From an uncultured Lachnospiraceae bacterium (lineage in GTDB: Bacteria > Bacillota > Clostridia > Lachnospirales > Lachnospiraceae), in contig CANQNN010000001.1 of the NCBI GenBank assembly GCA_947625205.1, forward strand, positions 186,001 to 250,000: DNA of 64,000 bases, written 5' to 3'. The translations under genes and the position numbers were made by a program. Shown one piece after another: positions 16,846 through 25,488 of this stretch. The first letter of the stretch is position 1, and each line of letters begins with the position of its first letter. Below the pieces are notes generated by a model. The model saw only the letters and a program-made list of their open reading frames with translations. It ran no database searches and was not told the DNA's origin.

Positions 16846-18261
16846 ATGAAAAATATGAAAAGAATCAATGAAATTCTTGCCATAGTGATCCTTGTATTGA
16901 CGGCTGTCCTTGTGGCGGCCGTCGGTCTCAGGGCATATTATGTGTATGATACGAACAGGCGTCTTCTGAAGGAGCAGGAAGAAGCGGAACGGGCGAGAGT
17001 GTATGCCCGTAATGAGAAGGCTCAGAACCGTGTGCTTGAGATGGAGGAAGAAATCAGACAGCTTACAGAGGACCGCGAGAGTCTGAAGCGTTTTATCTCT
17101 GAGATCCAGAGCGAGGAGTTTGCTGAAAGCAGCTACGCTTATGATGCGGCGGACGGGGATACGGTGTCCGGCGATGAGGCAGCGCCGGGGGACGGTACAG
17201 TCTCGGGCAATGATACAGTGTCGGGCAATGACACGGTGTCGGGCAATGATACAGTGTCGGGCAATGACACGGTGTCGGGCAATGATACAGTATCAGGCAA
17301 TGATACGGTGTCAGGTAACGATACGGTGTCAGGTAACGATACGGTGTCAGGTAACGATACGGTGTCAGGTAACGATACGGTGTCGGGCAATGATACAGTC
17401 TCGGGCAATGATACGGTGTCGGGCAATGATACAGTGTCAGGCAACGGTACAGTATCGGGGAATATCACAGTGTCAGGCAACGACTCTGACCTTGCATATG
17501 TAACGCTGGCGCAGCGGAGGCAGCTGCACACCTCAGCGGAAGAGACGCTCAGCGTAAATCAGGCAGATAAACATATTATTGAAACGAGTCAGATCGATTT
17601 CTCGGGAATGAAAATCGCCTGCCTGGGCGACAGTATCACGGCGGCGACCAATCTTGAAAGCGAAGAAGATTATCAGCAGTACGCTTACCCGGCGAGGCTT
17701 AAAGAACTGCTGGGAGCGGAGGAAGTCTATAATCTGGGGATAGGCGGTTCGTCCATAGGCAGATACTGGTCGGATGCTTTCGTGGAACGATACCGGGAGA
17801 TACCGCAGGATGCAGATATCATTATTGTCATGGGCGGCACCAACGATGGATTCTGTGTATCGGACCAGGAGTTTGGCAGTTTGGAAGAAAGGGCACCCCA
17901 TACTTTTTGCGGCGATCTGGATGAATTGATGAGAGGGCTCAGAGATCATTATCCCGACGCCAGAGTGTTTTTCGCCACGCCGCTGCCGAACATACTGCAT
18001 GATTACCTGAGAAAAGAGAACGATTATCTGCTTCCGCAGCAGAATTTTGCCGATGTGATCTTAACTTTGGCGGATGAGTATGGCTTTGGCATTATCGATC
18101 TCTATAACTCCAACATACTGGATTCCCATGATGCGGATATCGTGGCGGACTATCTGCCTGACGGTGTGCATGCCAATCATGAGGGCTACCAGATCCTTGC
18201 GGAACATTTTGCTGCCGAGCTGATACGGTACTATGGAGAGATGTTATCCGATGGAAGATAA
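16846..18261 (+). CDS. Membrane-anchored SGNH/GDSL hydrolase with a VSGNDT repeat stalk
   Basis: A 471-residue surface protein. Order: an N-terminal TM helix (about residues 7-28), a coiled-coil segment (38-85), 16 tandem copies of a six-residue unit V-S-G-N-D-T (about 119-215), then an SGNH hydrolase domain (about 248-470). Catalytic blocks are clear: A-C-L-G-D-S-I-T (block I Ser), G-I-G-G-S-S (block II), G-G-T-N-D (block III) and D-G-V-H-A-N (block V Asp and His). Such domains often de-acetylate or esterify cell-wall sugars; the substrate here is unknown. The repeat is likely an extended spacer through the wall. The gene lies between rlmB and sigH, where Bacillus has yacP, and overlaps neither. 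Confidence 0.87.
   Translation: MKNMKRINEILAIVILVLTAVLVAAVGLRAYYVYDTNRRLLKEQEEAERARVYARNEKAQNRVLEMEEEIRQLTEDRESLKRFISEIQSEEFAESSYAYDAADGDTVSGDEAAPGDGTVSGNDTVSGNDTVSGNDTVSGNDTVSGNDTVSGNDTVSGNDTVSGNDTVSGNDTVSGNDTVSGNDTVSGNDTVSGNDTVSGNGTVSGNITVSGNDSDLAYVTLAQRRQLHTSAEETLSVNQADKHIIETSQIDFSGMKIACLGDSITAATNLESEEDYQQYAYPARLKELLGAEEVYNLGIGGSSIGRYWSDAFVERYREIPQDADIIIVMGGTNDGFCVSDQEFGSLEERAPHTFCGDLDELMRGLRDHYPDARVFFATPLPNILHDYLRKENDYLLPQQNFADVILTLADEYGFGIIDLYNSNILDSHDADIVADYLPDGVHANHEGYQILAEHFAAELIRYYGEMLSDGR
17203..17490 (+). repeat. 18-bp coding minisatellite, 16 copies
   Basis: Units of 18 bases beginning TCGGGCAATGATACGGTG or close variants, in phase with the codons. Internal sub-variants (TCAGGTAACGATACGGTG four times in a row near 17311-17382; TCGGGCAATGAYAC elsewhere) point to recent local duplication. 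A unit change keeps the frame. Confidence 0.95.
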
Positions 18262-18886
18262 GACAGAAAAAAAATACAGTCAGTACAGCGACGAGGAACT
18301 GATCATCCGGCTTAGGGACGGGGAGAGCGGCGTCACGGAGTATCTGATGAATAAATATAAGCATCTTGTCCGCAGCAAGGCCAGGTCCATGCATATACTC
18401 GGCGCGGACAGCGACGATTTGATCCAGGAAGGGATGATCGGGCTGTTTAAAGCGCTGCGGGATTACGACAGCGGAAGGGATGCCAGTTTCTTGACGTTTG
18501 CAGATCTGTGCGTGTCCAGACAGATGTATACCGCGGTGCAGGCTTCCAGACGGCAGAAGCACATTCCGCTGAATACCTATATTTCTCTGTACGGGAGCGT
18601 CAACAGGGACGGCGAGGGAGAGCAGGAGGAATTGGTGAATATGATCGCGGCAGGAGCGGGGCAGAGTCCCGAGGAGGTCGTGATCGACAGGGAGAATGTC
18701 ATTCAGCTTGAAAAGGAGATCGCGAAGGAGCTGAGCGGCTTCGAGAAGCAGGTTCTCGACTTGTATCTGACAGGAATGGGCTATCAGCAGATCGCCAAAG
18801 TCCTGGGAAGAGATGACAAATCTACCGATAATGCGTTGCAGAGGATCAAGACAAAGCTGAAGAAGAGGTTGCGCCGCAGCTCTTGA
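18251..18886 (+). CDS. sigH: RNA polymerase sigma-H factor (sporulation/stationary phase)
   Basis: Sigma-70 family factor of 211 residues. Region 2 shows Y-S-Q-Y-S-D-E-E-L-I, D-D-L-I-Q-E-G-M-I-G-L-F-K-A-L-R-D-Y-D and F-L-T-F-A-D-L-C-V-S-R-Q-M; region 4 shows L-S-G-F-E-K-Q-V-L-D-L-Y-L-T-G-M-G-Y-Q-Q-I-A-K-V-L. These match Spo0H, which drives early sporulation genes with Spo0A. The start at 18251 follows GGAGAG by 10 bases; an upstream ATG at 18233 lies inside the SGNH gene without a ribosome site. The 3' end carries the promoter of the following tRNA gene. Confidence 0.93.
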   Translation: MEDKTEKKYSQYSDEELIIRLRDGESGVTEYLMNKYKHLVRSKARSMHILGADSDDLIQEGMIGLFKALRDYDSGRDASFLTFADLCVSRQMYTAVQASRRQKHIPLNTYISLYGSVNRDGEGEQEELVNMIAAGAGQSPEEVVIDRENVIQLEKEIAKELSGFEKQVLDLYLTGMGYQQIAKVLGRDDKSTDNALQRIKTKLKKRLRRSS

Positions 18887-18912
18887 CAAAGCCAAAATGC
18901 CTATGCTATACT
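18883..18912 (+). promoter_or_regulatory. Sigma-A promoter of the tRNA-Thr gene
   Basis: Consensus TTGACA (18883-18888) overlaps the sigH stop codon; an 18-base spacer leads to TATACT (18907-18912), 41 bases before the tRNA. Confidence 0.82.
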
Positions 18913-18953
18913 ACAGTTCGGTGATTAAACGCGCCAAAATTCATTATGCATAT

Positions 18954-19026
18954 GCTGCTGTGGCTCAGTCGGTAGAGCGTCGCATTGGTAGTGCGGAGGT
19001 CACGGGTCCGATTCCCGTCAGCAGCT
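18954..19026 (+). tRNA. tRNA-Thr (GGT)
   Basis: 73-base cloverleaf. Acceptor stem GCTGCTG pairs with CAGCAGC (19019-19025), discriminator T. D-loop shows CTCAGTCGGTAGAG; anticodon arm TCGCA/TGCGG encloses loop TTGGTAG, giving anticodon GGT (Thr, codons ACC/ACT). The T-arm has GGGTCCGATTCCC. CCA is not encoded. Confidence 0.95.
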
Positions 19027-19080
19027 TGCTAAATCCTCAGTATATGCTGGGGATTTTATTTTTTCCGGGAGGCGTCTGTC

Positions 19081-19851
19081 ATGAAACAGTACCGTAATTA
19101 TATTTTTGATCTGTATGGCACGCTGGTGGACATCCGCACGAATGAGAACGACCGGCGTTTGTGGGAACGCATGAGCCTGTTCTATGGGTATCGCGGTGCA
19201 CACTATGGTGCGGAGGAGATGCATCAGACTTATCTTTCACTGATACAGGCTAAAGAAAAAGCAGCCGGACAGGTATATGCCGTACAGTATTCTCATGAGG
19301 CATATCCGGAGATACCTATTGAGGATGTATTTCGGGAGATGTATGAGGTTAAGGGCATAGCGGTTGATGAAGCGCTGGCGCTGTATACAGGGCAGATGTT
19401 CAGAGCGTATTCGACCGTATATATAAGGCTGTATGCCTATGCGAAAGAACTTCTTGCATCATTAAGAGAGGCGGGAAGAGGCGTATATCTTCTTTCCAAT
19501 GCCCAGCGTATCTTTACGGAATATGAGTTGCGCTATCTCGGGATCCGTGATCTGTTTGACGGCATCGTGATCTCGTCCGGCGAGGGATGTAAGAAACCTG
19601 ATGAACGGCTTTATAAGCTTCTGTTTGAGCGGTATGGACTTAAAGCCGGGGAGTCGCTGATGATAGGAAATGATATGGATACCGATATTGCCGGAGCGCG
19701 GAAAGCCGGAATGGACAGCTTCTATATCCGTTCCGCCATATCGCCGCGGGGCAGGGCCGGTGATACCGGAAATGAGGTTTACGCGGATCATACTATGCAG
19801 AGAATGAACCTGCACAGGCTGCGTGACAGGCTTCTTGCCACTGACGGATGA
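19081..19851 (+). CDS. HAD superfamily hydrolase
   Basis: A 256-residue HAD-fold protein with an alpha-helical cap. Motif I is D-L-Y-G-T-L-V-D (nucleophile Asp at residue 10), motif II L-L-S-N-A-Q, motif III has G-C-K-K-P-D, motif IV G-N-D-M-D-T-D-I-A-G-A. The second acidic residue of motif I, the usual general acid of HAD phosphatases, is Tyr here, as in haloacid-dehalogenase-type members. It resembles the YjjG-type nucleotidase group overall; the substrate is not assigned. Confidence 0.85.
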   Translation: MKQYRNYIFDLYGTLVDIRTNENDRRLWERMSLFYGYRGAHYGAEEMHQTYLSLIQAKEKAAGQVYAVQYSHEAYPEIPIEDVFREMYEVKGIAVDEALALYTGQMFRAYSTVYIRLYAYAKELLASLREAGRGVYLLSNAQRIFTEYELRYLGIRDLFDGIVISSGEGCKKPDERLYKLLFERYGLKAGESLMIGNDMDTDIAGARKAGMDSFYIRSAISPRGRAGDTGNEVYADHTMQRMNLHRLRDRLLATDG

Positions 19852-19940
19852 TTGGTGTAGAATAGTAATCAATAATGACAGGCGGCTTTATTTTGCACAG
19901 GCAGACGCGGGAAAACAGGAAGCCGCAGGAAGGAGCAGCG

Positions 19941-20219
19941 ATGGAATTATTTGACAGAATCGGAGAAACGATCAGCACAAAAGGTAAGGAAGTAACGGAT
20001 AAAGCAAAGGATCTGGCGGAAGTGGCAAATTTAAAGAGCCAGAAACATACATATGAGGAACTTATCAGAAAACGTTATATCGAGATCGGGAAGATATATT
20101 ATGAAAAACACGGTTCCATGCCGGAAGAAGAATATGAGGATGCGTGCAGGGATATTGAGAACGCACAGAATTCCGTGATCGACATAGAGACAAGGATCAG
20201 GGAGATCAAAGGAATATAG
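19941..20219 (+). CDS. Small coiled-coil protein, unknown function
   Basis: A 92-residue, highly charged, mainly helical protein with no TM segment: an amphipathic start (M-E-L-F-D-R-I-G), a lysine-rich stretch, then Y-E-E-L-I-R-K-R-Y-I-E-I-G-K-I-Y-Y-E-K-H-G and a heptad tail. Similar N-terminal helices occur in small zinc-ribbon proteins of related bacteria, but no cysteines are paired here beyond a single one. The start follows GGAAGGAG. It ends before a strong terminator; function unknown. Confidence 0.75.
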   Translation: MELFDRIGETISTKGKEVTDKAKDLAEVANLKSQKHTYEELIRKRYIEIGKIYYEKHGSMPEEEYEDACRDIENAQNSVIDIETRIREIKGI

Positions 20220-20251
20220 GGCGTGACACGCTGGCTGGCACAGCTTCAAAA

Positions 20252-20290
20252 CAAGGAGACCTCTTCAGCACGAAGAGGTCTCCTTGTTTT
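20252..20290. terminator. Bidirectional rho-independent terminator
   Basis: A 14-bp perfect stem (20252-20265 with 20273-20286) with a 7-base loop, T-run on the + side and A-run on the left (T-run for the - strand). It separates two convergent genes. Confidence 0.92.
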
Positions 20291-20328
20291 ATGGTTTGAA
20301 ATTGTTATTTAACGTGTTTGTACTTTAT

Positions 20329-23052
20329 TTACTGCGCCTGTACCGGCTGCTCAGCTGCCTGCTGTGCCGCCGCCGCAGCCGCCGCTGCTTCGGCTGCCGC
20401 AGCCGCAGCCCGTTGTTCCATCTCGATCCGCTGACTGTTGACAACAGCCTCCCAGTCAGGGTTGGCGAAGAATTCTGCGTTGTGCGGACACATATTCATC
20501 TGTGCCGGGTAAGTGACAGTGCCGTCCTCGTTTACCGTGCCCTCGGCCGGCTGCGCGGTCGGCTGTGGTAAGCCCAATGCGGAAGCTGTACCGCTCTGCA
20601 GTGAGACGTCCTCGATCGGCGTCAGTTCCAATATTCCTTCGGTTTTGAAAGGACAGCCTTCACATGCAGGCAGATTGCTATAGGTGCAAATCTGTCCGGA
20701 ATAATGTACGTCACAGGTTTCCGTGGGGACGGTGCCCTCTGCAAAATATTCCGTTCTGAGCGTGCCGTCGCACAATCCCGGAATAGGAAGCTTGCCGGAA
20801 CGGGAACATATCGTAGCGGTCACAATGCCTTCCGGCGGTCCGCTGAATCCCTCGTTGGGGAGATCCTCGTGAATCTTGGCCATCGTTGCCCGCCACAGTT
20901 TCTTGGCCAGATTGTTCTCGGCGCTGTTGAGCTTTACGTTATTGTCATAGCCTGCCCATGCGGTGGCGGTATAGTAGGGCGTATAACCCGCAAACCATGC
21001 ATCGGTAGGTCCGGTGGTCGTACCGGTTTTACCGGCGATCGCCATGCCGCCGAAATTAACGGCGCCGCCTGTACCAATCGTGACTACGTCCACCATAGCG
21101 CTCGTCAGCAGAAATGCGGTGGTCTCCTTGATAACTTGTCTGGACTGGGGCATTGTGTTGTCCAGTATGATATTGCCGTCATGATCCAGCACCTTGGTAT
21201 ACAGCTTCGGCTTGATATAAGTACCGCCGTTTGCGATGCATGCATAAGCGGCATTCAGTTCCTTGTTGGTGATGCCGTCTGTGATACCGCCTAACGCCAG
21301 GGACTGCTGGATGTCGGAGAAGATCTGGTTGTTGACCTCTTTGCGCTCCACCAGTGTGGTGAAACCGAAGTTCAGCAGATAATCGTAGCCAAGCTGGGGC
21401 GTGATCTGCGTCAGTGTCTTGACCGCAACAATGTTTAAGGACTGTTCAATACCGTACCTCAATGAGCACAGTCCCTTATAGCTCTCCCCGTACCAGTTGT
21501 TGACGGGCCGGCCGTCTGCGTAGTTAAAAGGCGCGTCGTTCATAACGGTAGCCAGCGTCAGCCCCGCGCTGTCCAGCGCAGGCGCATAGGTGGATACGAT
21601 CTTAAAAGTAGAGCCGGGCTGTCTGACGGAATCTGTCGCGCGGTTCAGCGTACGGCTGCCGGACTTGGCGCCGCGGCCGCCTATCATGGCAACGATATGA
21701 CCGGTGCTCTGATCTTCCACCGTAAAGGATACCTGGGGCTGGGGTGTCAGATTGACTGTCTCGGCGATCACCTCGTCCCCTTCACCCACGACCGCCGCTT
21801 TGTAGGCCTCGATATCTGCATAGGCGTCGTCCTGGGAGGAATAGATCAGGTTATAGGAGGAGGAGCGATTTTCCTTCCAGTAGCTCCGGAACATCTCTGT
21901 ACTGTGGTTTTCCTTATCGCCGTTGCTCTTCTCTACCGTAAGCTCGTAGTTCAGATACCATCTGGTATTTTCCGGGTAGTTGGTCTCGTCTGTAAATACT
22001 TCATCGCAGATAGCCTGGATCTTAGGATCCTGGGTGGAGTAGATCTTCAGGCCGCCGCTGTAGAGGAGCGTATAAGCCTGCGTCTCGTTGTAGCCCGCAG
22101 CGATCAGATCCTCCAGAATATCTTCCGTCAATGCATCCACAAAGTATGTATTGACAGCGGTGTCATCGTTTTCGGAATCGGCGATCTTGATGCGTGTATA
22201 CACGTTGTCCCGCATGGCTTCATCGTACTCCTCCTGCGTGATATAGCCGTATTGTTTCATATCGTCCAGCACCTTCTTGCGGCGCTTCGCGTTATCCGCC
22301 GGATGGGTGATGGGATTGTACTTGTAAGGGTTCTGTGTGATCCCGGCGATGACCGCGCACTCCGACAGGGTCAGATCGCTGACGGATTTGTCAAAATAGC
22401 GCAGGGAAGCCGCCTGGACGCCCAGCGTGTTCTGCCCCAGGTTGATGGTGTTCATATAATTGATCAGGATCGTGTCCTTATCCATGACCTTCTCTAATTC
22501 CAGCGCCAGATACTGTTCCTGGATCTTACGCTTGAACCTGTCCGCCAGGGAATCCTCGCTGGTCCAGCTCGTGAACACGTTGTTCTTAAGCAGCTGCTGG
22601 GTGATCGTGCTGGCGCCCTGGGAGAAGTCCCTGTCCCTCAGCGCCACATAGCCGGCACGGAGGATGCCCTGGATATCGATGCCGTTGTGCTCGTAGAAAC
22701 GGTTGTCCTCCACGGCGACAAAGGCGTCCCTTAAGTCCTGGGGCACCATGTCCAGGGTGACGGGGATACGGTTGGAGTCGGTGGATACCAGCTTGGCCGT
22801 CTGATTGCCTTCTATATCATATACGAAAGTAGAAAAACCTGTAGGCGTAACATCAATGTTACCGATATCGGGTGCCGTGGCAAGCACGCTTTTAAAGATA
22901 CCGATACCGGCGCTCATTCCGATGATGCCGATACCGATGATGGCGATCAGACACAGCTGGACAAAAGCGAATCCTATTTTTCGAGCCCATTTTTTTGATG
23001 TAGAATGGAGCGCCTGCTGTTTCCTGCGAACGCCCTTTTTTCCGTAATTCAT
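20329..23052 (-). CDS. Class A penicillin-binding protein (PBP1A type)
   Basis: Bifunctional peptidoglycan glycosyltransferase and DD-transpeptidase, 907 residues. A basic cytoplasmic N-terminus and one TM helix (about 26-50) precede the GT51 domain with E-D-N-R-F-Y-E-H-N-G, G-A-S-T-I-T-Q-Q and the helical N-Y-M-N block. The transpeptidase domain has the active-site S-T-F-K, the S-L-N motif and K-T-G-T-T. After it come cysteine pairs (C-D-V-H-Y-S-G-Q-I-C and C-E-G-C-P) and a low-complexity tail of about 25 residues rich in alanine and glutamine. It stands alone between a bidirectional terminator and a 299-bp divergent promoter region shared with yigZ. Confidence 0.94.
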   Translation of the reverse strand: MNYGKKGVRRKQQALHSTSKKWARKIGFAFVQLCLIAIIGIGIIGMSAGIGIFKSVLATAPDIGNIDVTPTGFSTFVYDIEGNQTAKLVSTDSNRIPVTLDMVPQDLRDAFVAVEDNRFYEHNGIDIQGILRAGYVALRDRDFSQGASTITQQLLKNNVFTSWTSEDSLADRFKRKIQEQYLALELEKVMDKDTILINYMNTINLGQNTLGVQAASLRYFDKSVSDLTLSECAVIAGITQNPYKYNPITHPADNAKRRKKVLDDMKQYGYITQEEYDEAMRDNVYTRIKIADSENDDTAVNTYFVDALTEDILEDLIAAGYNETQAYTLLYSGGLKIYSTQDPKIQAICDEVFTDETNYPENTRWYLNYELTVEKSNGDKENHSTEMFRSYWKENRSSSYNLIYSSQDDAYADIEAYKAAVVGEGDEVIAETVNLTPQPQVSFTVEDQSTGHIVAMIGGRGAKSGSRTLNRATDSVRQPGSTFKIVSTYAPALDSAGLTLATVMNDAPFNYADGRPVNNWYGESYKGLCSLRYGIEQSLNIVAVKTLTQITPQLGYDYLLNFGFTTLVERKEVNNQIFSDIQQSLALGGITDGITNKELNAAYACIANGGTYIKPKLYTKVLDHDGNIILDNTMPQSRQVIKETTAFLLTSAMVDVVTIGTGGAVNFGGMAIAGKTGTTTGPTDAWFAGYTPYYTATAWAGYDNNVKLNSAENNLAKKLWRATMAKIHEDLPNEGFSGPPEGIVTATICSRSGKLPIPGLCDGTLRTEYFAEGTVPTETCDVHYSGQICTYSNLPACEGCPFKTEGILELTPIEDVSLQSGTASALGLPQPTAQPAEGTVNEDGTVTYPAQMNMCPHNAEFFANPDWEAVVNSQRIEMEQRAAAAAAEAAAAAAAAQQAAEQPVQAQ

Positions 23053-23115
23053 GAGAAGCCTCTTTTACTGTTTTCTTTATGCAATAGTAAATGTTTGATT
23101 ATCTTTGCCGTATTG

Positions 23116-23144
23116 ATTATAGCAAATTTTGCCATGTAAATAAA
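23116..23144 (-). promoter_or_regulatory. Candidate promoter for the class A PBP
   Basis: Reverse strand: weak TTTATT (23139-23144), 17-base spacer, TATAAT (23116-23121), about 64 bases from the start. The rest of the divergent stretch 23145-23351 holds no recognisable RNA or small gene. Confidence 0.45.
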
Positions 23145-23351
23145 GTTTTTTCTACTTATATTATGAATTGTTCATTATATATTAAGAAATACACGTGATA
23201 CAATAAAAATTATTGCCGGATTTTAACTTTTTATGCACTATGCCGGAGTCGATTGCGCTTGACTGCCCACTGTTTGCGGTAGTAGTATTATAAAGCGGGC
23301 AGACCGGTGAGACGGCCTGTGCCGTATAGGATAAACGGAGACGGACGATAG

Positions 23352-23996
23352 ATGGAAATGGACCGCTGTTTTGAGCCGTATAAGATCATTGAATATGGGG
23401 GCAGCGCGGAGATCGAGGAGAAGAAATCCCGATTTATAGCCCATGTCGCAGCTGTAAAGAGCGAGGAGGAGGCGCTGGCCTTTATTGAGGCGCGAAAAAA
23501 ACAGTTCTGGGATGCCAGACATAACTGTTATGCCTATATTCTGGGGGAACAGCCGCAGACGATGCGGTACTCCGATGACGGGGAACCGGCCGGCACGGCG
23601 GGGAAGCCCATCCTGGAGGTACTGACGGGTTCGGACATACGGGATGCGGTGATCGTTGTGACCAGATATTTCGGCGGCACACTTTTAGGCACGGGCGGAC
23701 TGGTGCGGGCCTATACGAAAGCGGCGCAGGCGGGGCTTGCGGCAAGCGGTGTCCGCACGATGCGGTACGGCTATGCGATGACGGTCGTTACCGATTATAA
23801 CGGTATCGGCAGGATCCAGTATTTGATAGCGAAGAGAGGCATTCAGGCGGATAAGGCGGACTACGCCGAACAGGTGAGCGTCCTTATCCATGTGCCCTAT
23901 GAAGATAAAGAGGCAGTGATAAATGAGATCACGGAGGCAACCGCGGGCAGATCGGATATAACGGTTTCGGACCCGCTGTATTACAGGCAGGAATAA
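23352..23996 (+). CDS. YigZ/IMPACT family protein
   Basis: A conserved 214-residue protein of the YigZ/YvyE family. The N-terminal Impact domain shows K-K-S-R-F-I-A-H, the D-A-R-H-N-C-Y-A-Y block, S-D-D-G-E-P-A-G-T-A-G-K-P and V-T-R-Y-F-G-G-T-L-L-G-T-G-G-L-V-R-A-Y, which are nearly invariant. A smaller C-terminal ferredoxin-like domain follows. The biochemical role is not settled; ribosome-related functions are proposed for relatives. MgtE starts 32 bp downstream in the same direction. Confidence 0.93.
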   Translation: MEMDRCFEPYKIIEYGGSAEIEEKKSRFIAHVAAVKSEEEALAFIEARKKQFWDARHNCYAYILGEQPQTMRYSDDGEPAGTAGKPILEVLTGSDIRDAVIVVTRYFGGTLLGTGGLVRAYTKAAQAGLAASGVRTMRYGYAMTVVTDYNGIGRIQYLIAKRGIQADKADYAEQVSVLIHVPYEDKEAVINEITEATAGRSDITVSDPLYYRQE

Positions 23997-24028
23997 CCGG
24001 CCGGATCTTTGAGGGGAGGATAGAGGCT

Positions 24029-25453
24029 ATGAGCGAGATCAGGGAAGAGACGACGCAGACAGTAACAGAGCCGGAAGTAACGAACGGATCCGGAGCGTAC
24101 GGGACATATGAAGATTCCGGCAAGGAAAAGATATTGGAGCTTTTGCATAACGGGCAGTATACAAAGCTCAGACAGCTTGTTCAGGAGCTGAACGATGCGG
24201 ATATCGCCGACTACATAGAAGATATGGACGAGGAGGAGATCGTCAAGATATTTAGGATCTTGCCCAAAGATATGGCGGCAAGCGTTTTTTCCTATCTGGA
24301 GATCGAGCTGCAGCAAATGGTCATTACATCCCTGTCCGACAAGGATGCGGGTACGATCATCGACAATATGATGTCCGATGACGCCAAGGAGCTGATGGAG
24401 GAAATGCCTGCCAACATGGTAAAGAGGCTGATCGCCAATACCAGTCCCGACACGCGCAAGGCGATCAATCATCTGATGCGTTATCCGGAGGATTCTGCCG
24501 GCAGTATCATGACGGTCGAGTATATTGATCTTAAGGAGAAGCAGACGGTGTCGGAAGCCATAGACCGTATCCGCAAGATGGGCCTGGATAGCGAGACTAT
24601 CAATATCTGCTATGTACTGGACAGCCAGAGAACGCTGGTGGGAACCGTGGCGCTCCGTTACCTGCTTCTAAGCGCTCCGGACGCCGTCATCGGCGACATA
24701 ATGCACAGAAATGTGGTTTCCCTGCATACGCTGATGGATCAGGAAGAAGTTGCCAAGATGTTCAAGAAGTATGAGTTTACCGCCATGCCCGTAGTGGATA
24801 ATGAGGACAGACTGGTCGGTATCATCACCGTGGATGATGTGGTGGACATTATGGAGGAGGAGACCACGGAGGATATCGAGAAGATGGCGGCGGTCATGCC
24901 GTCAGATAAGCCGTATTTAAAGACTTCGGTTTTTGCAGCGTATAAGAAAAGAATCCCGTGGCTTCTTCTGCTGATGATCTCGGCGACTTTTACGGGAAAG
25001 ATCATTACTTCTTTTGAAAACGCTCTGAGCAGATATGTGGTGCTGACGGCTTTTATCCCGATGCTGATGGATACCGGCGGCAATGCCGGCGGTCAGGCCA
25101 GCGCCATTATCATTCGCGGACTGTCTCTTGATGAGATCGAGTTCGGCGACTGGTTCATCGTTGTGTGGAAGGAGATCAGGACGGCGGTTTTGTGCGGTCT
25201 GACGCTGGCGCTGTGCAATTTTGCCAGACTGCTTCTGTTTGATAAAGTGAGCGTAACCGTAGCGTTCGTGGTGTGCGTCACCCTGCTGATGGCTGTTGTG
25301 ATAGCCAAGATCGTGGGCGCCACGCTGCCGATGCTTGCCAAGAAAATAGGAATGGACCCGGCGGTTATGGCGAGTCCGTTCATTACGACGATAGTGGATG
25401 CTATCTCTTTGCTGATCTATTTCAGAGTTGCCGCCCTTGTACTGGGGCTGTGA
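24029..25453 (+). CDS. mgtE: MgtE-type magnesium transporter
   Basis: Magnesium channel of 474 residues. A cytoplasmic N domain of superhelical repeats (about 30-155) is followed by two CBS domains (about 160-280; Y-V-L-D-S-Q-R-T-L-V-G-T and M-P-V-V-D-N-E-D-R-L-V-G-I-I-T) and a five-helix pore domain with the P-M-L-M-D-T-G-G-N-A-G-G-Q-A-S signature. The CBS and N domains bind magnesium and close the pore when internal levels are high. GGGGAGG precedes the start. Confidence 0.96.
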   Translation: MSEIREETTQTVTEPEVTNGSGAYGTYEDSGKEKILELLHNGQYTKLRQLVQELNDADIADYIEDMDEEEIVKIFRILPKDMAASVFSYLEIELQQMVITSLSDKDAGTIIDNMMSDDAKELMEEMPANMVKRLIANTSPDTRKAINHLMRYPEDSAGSIMTVEYIDLKEKQTVSEAIDRIRKMGLDSETINICYVLDSQRTLVGTVALRYLLLSAPDAVIGDIMHRNVVSLHTLMDQEEVAKMFKKYEFTAMPVVDNEDRLVGIITVDDVVDIMEEETTEDIEKMAAVMPSDKPYLKTSVFAAYKKRIPWLLLLMISATFTGKIITSFENALSRYVVLTAFIPMLMDTGGNAGGQASAIIIRGLSLDEIEFGDWFIVVWKEIRTAVLCGLTLALCNFARLLLFDKVSVTVAFVVCVTLLMAVVIAKIVGATLPMLAKKIGMDPAVMASPFITTIVDAISLLIYFRVAALVLGL

Positions 25454-25460
25454 CGCTTCC

Positions 25461-25488
25461 GGGCGCACAAGGCTGCGCCCTATTTTTT
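25461..25488 (+). terminator. Terminator of mgtE overlapping the end of typA
   Basis: GGGCGCA (25461-25467) pairs with TGCGCCC (25474-25480), then TATTTTTT. The last base of the stem lies in the convergent typA stop codon. Confidence 0.85.

Noticed and set aside
17203..17490. Tandem repeats considered as a CRISPR array
   Set aside because: Units are contiguous 18-mers without spacers, in codon phase inside a protein gene.
17139..17531. Long open frames on both strands across the VSGNDT repeat
   Set aside because: A stop-free repeat with an 18-base period stays open in several frames. Only the + frame has a start, flanking domains and family homology.
18897..19097. Short open frame of 66 codons over the tRNA-Thr
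   Set aside because: It is the translation of a tRNA gene (the familiar A-V-A-Q-S-V-E-R artefact), not a protein.
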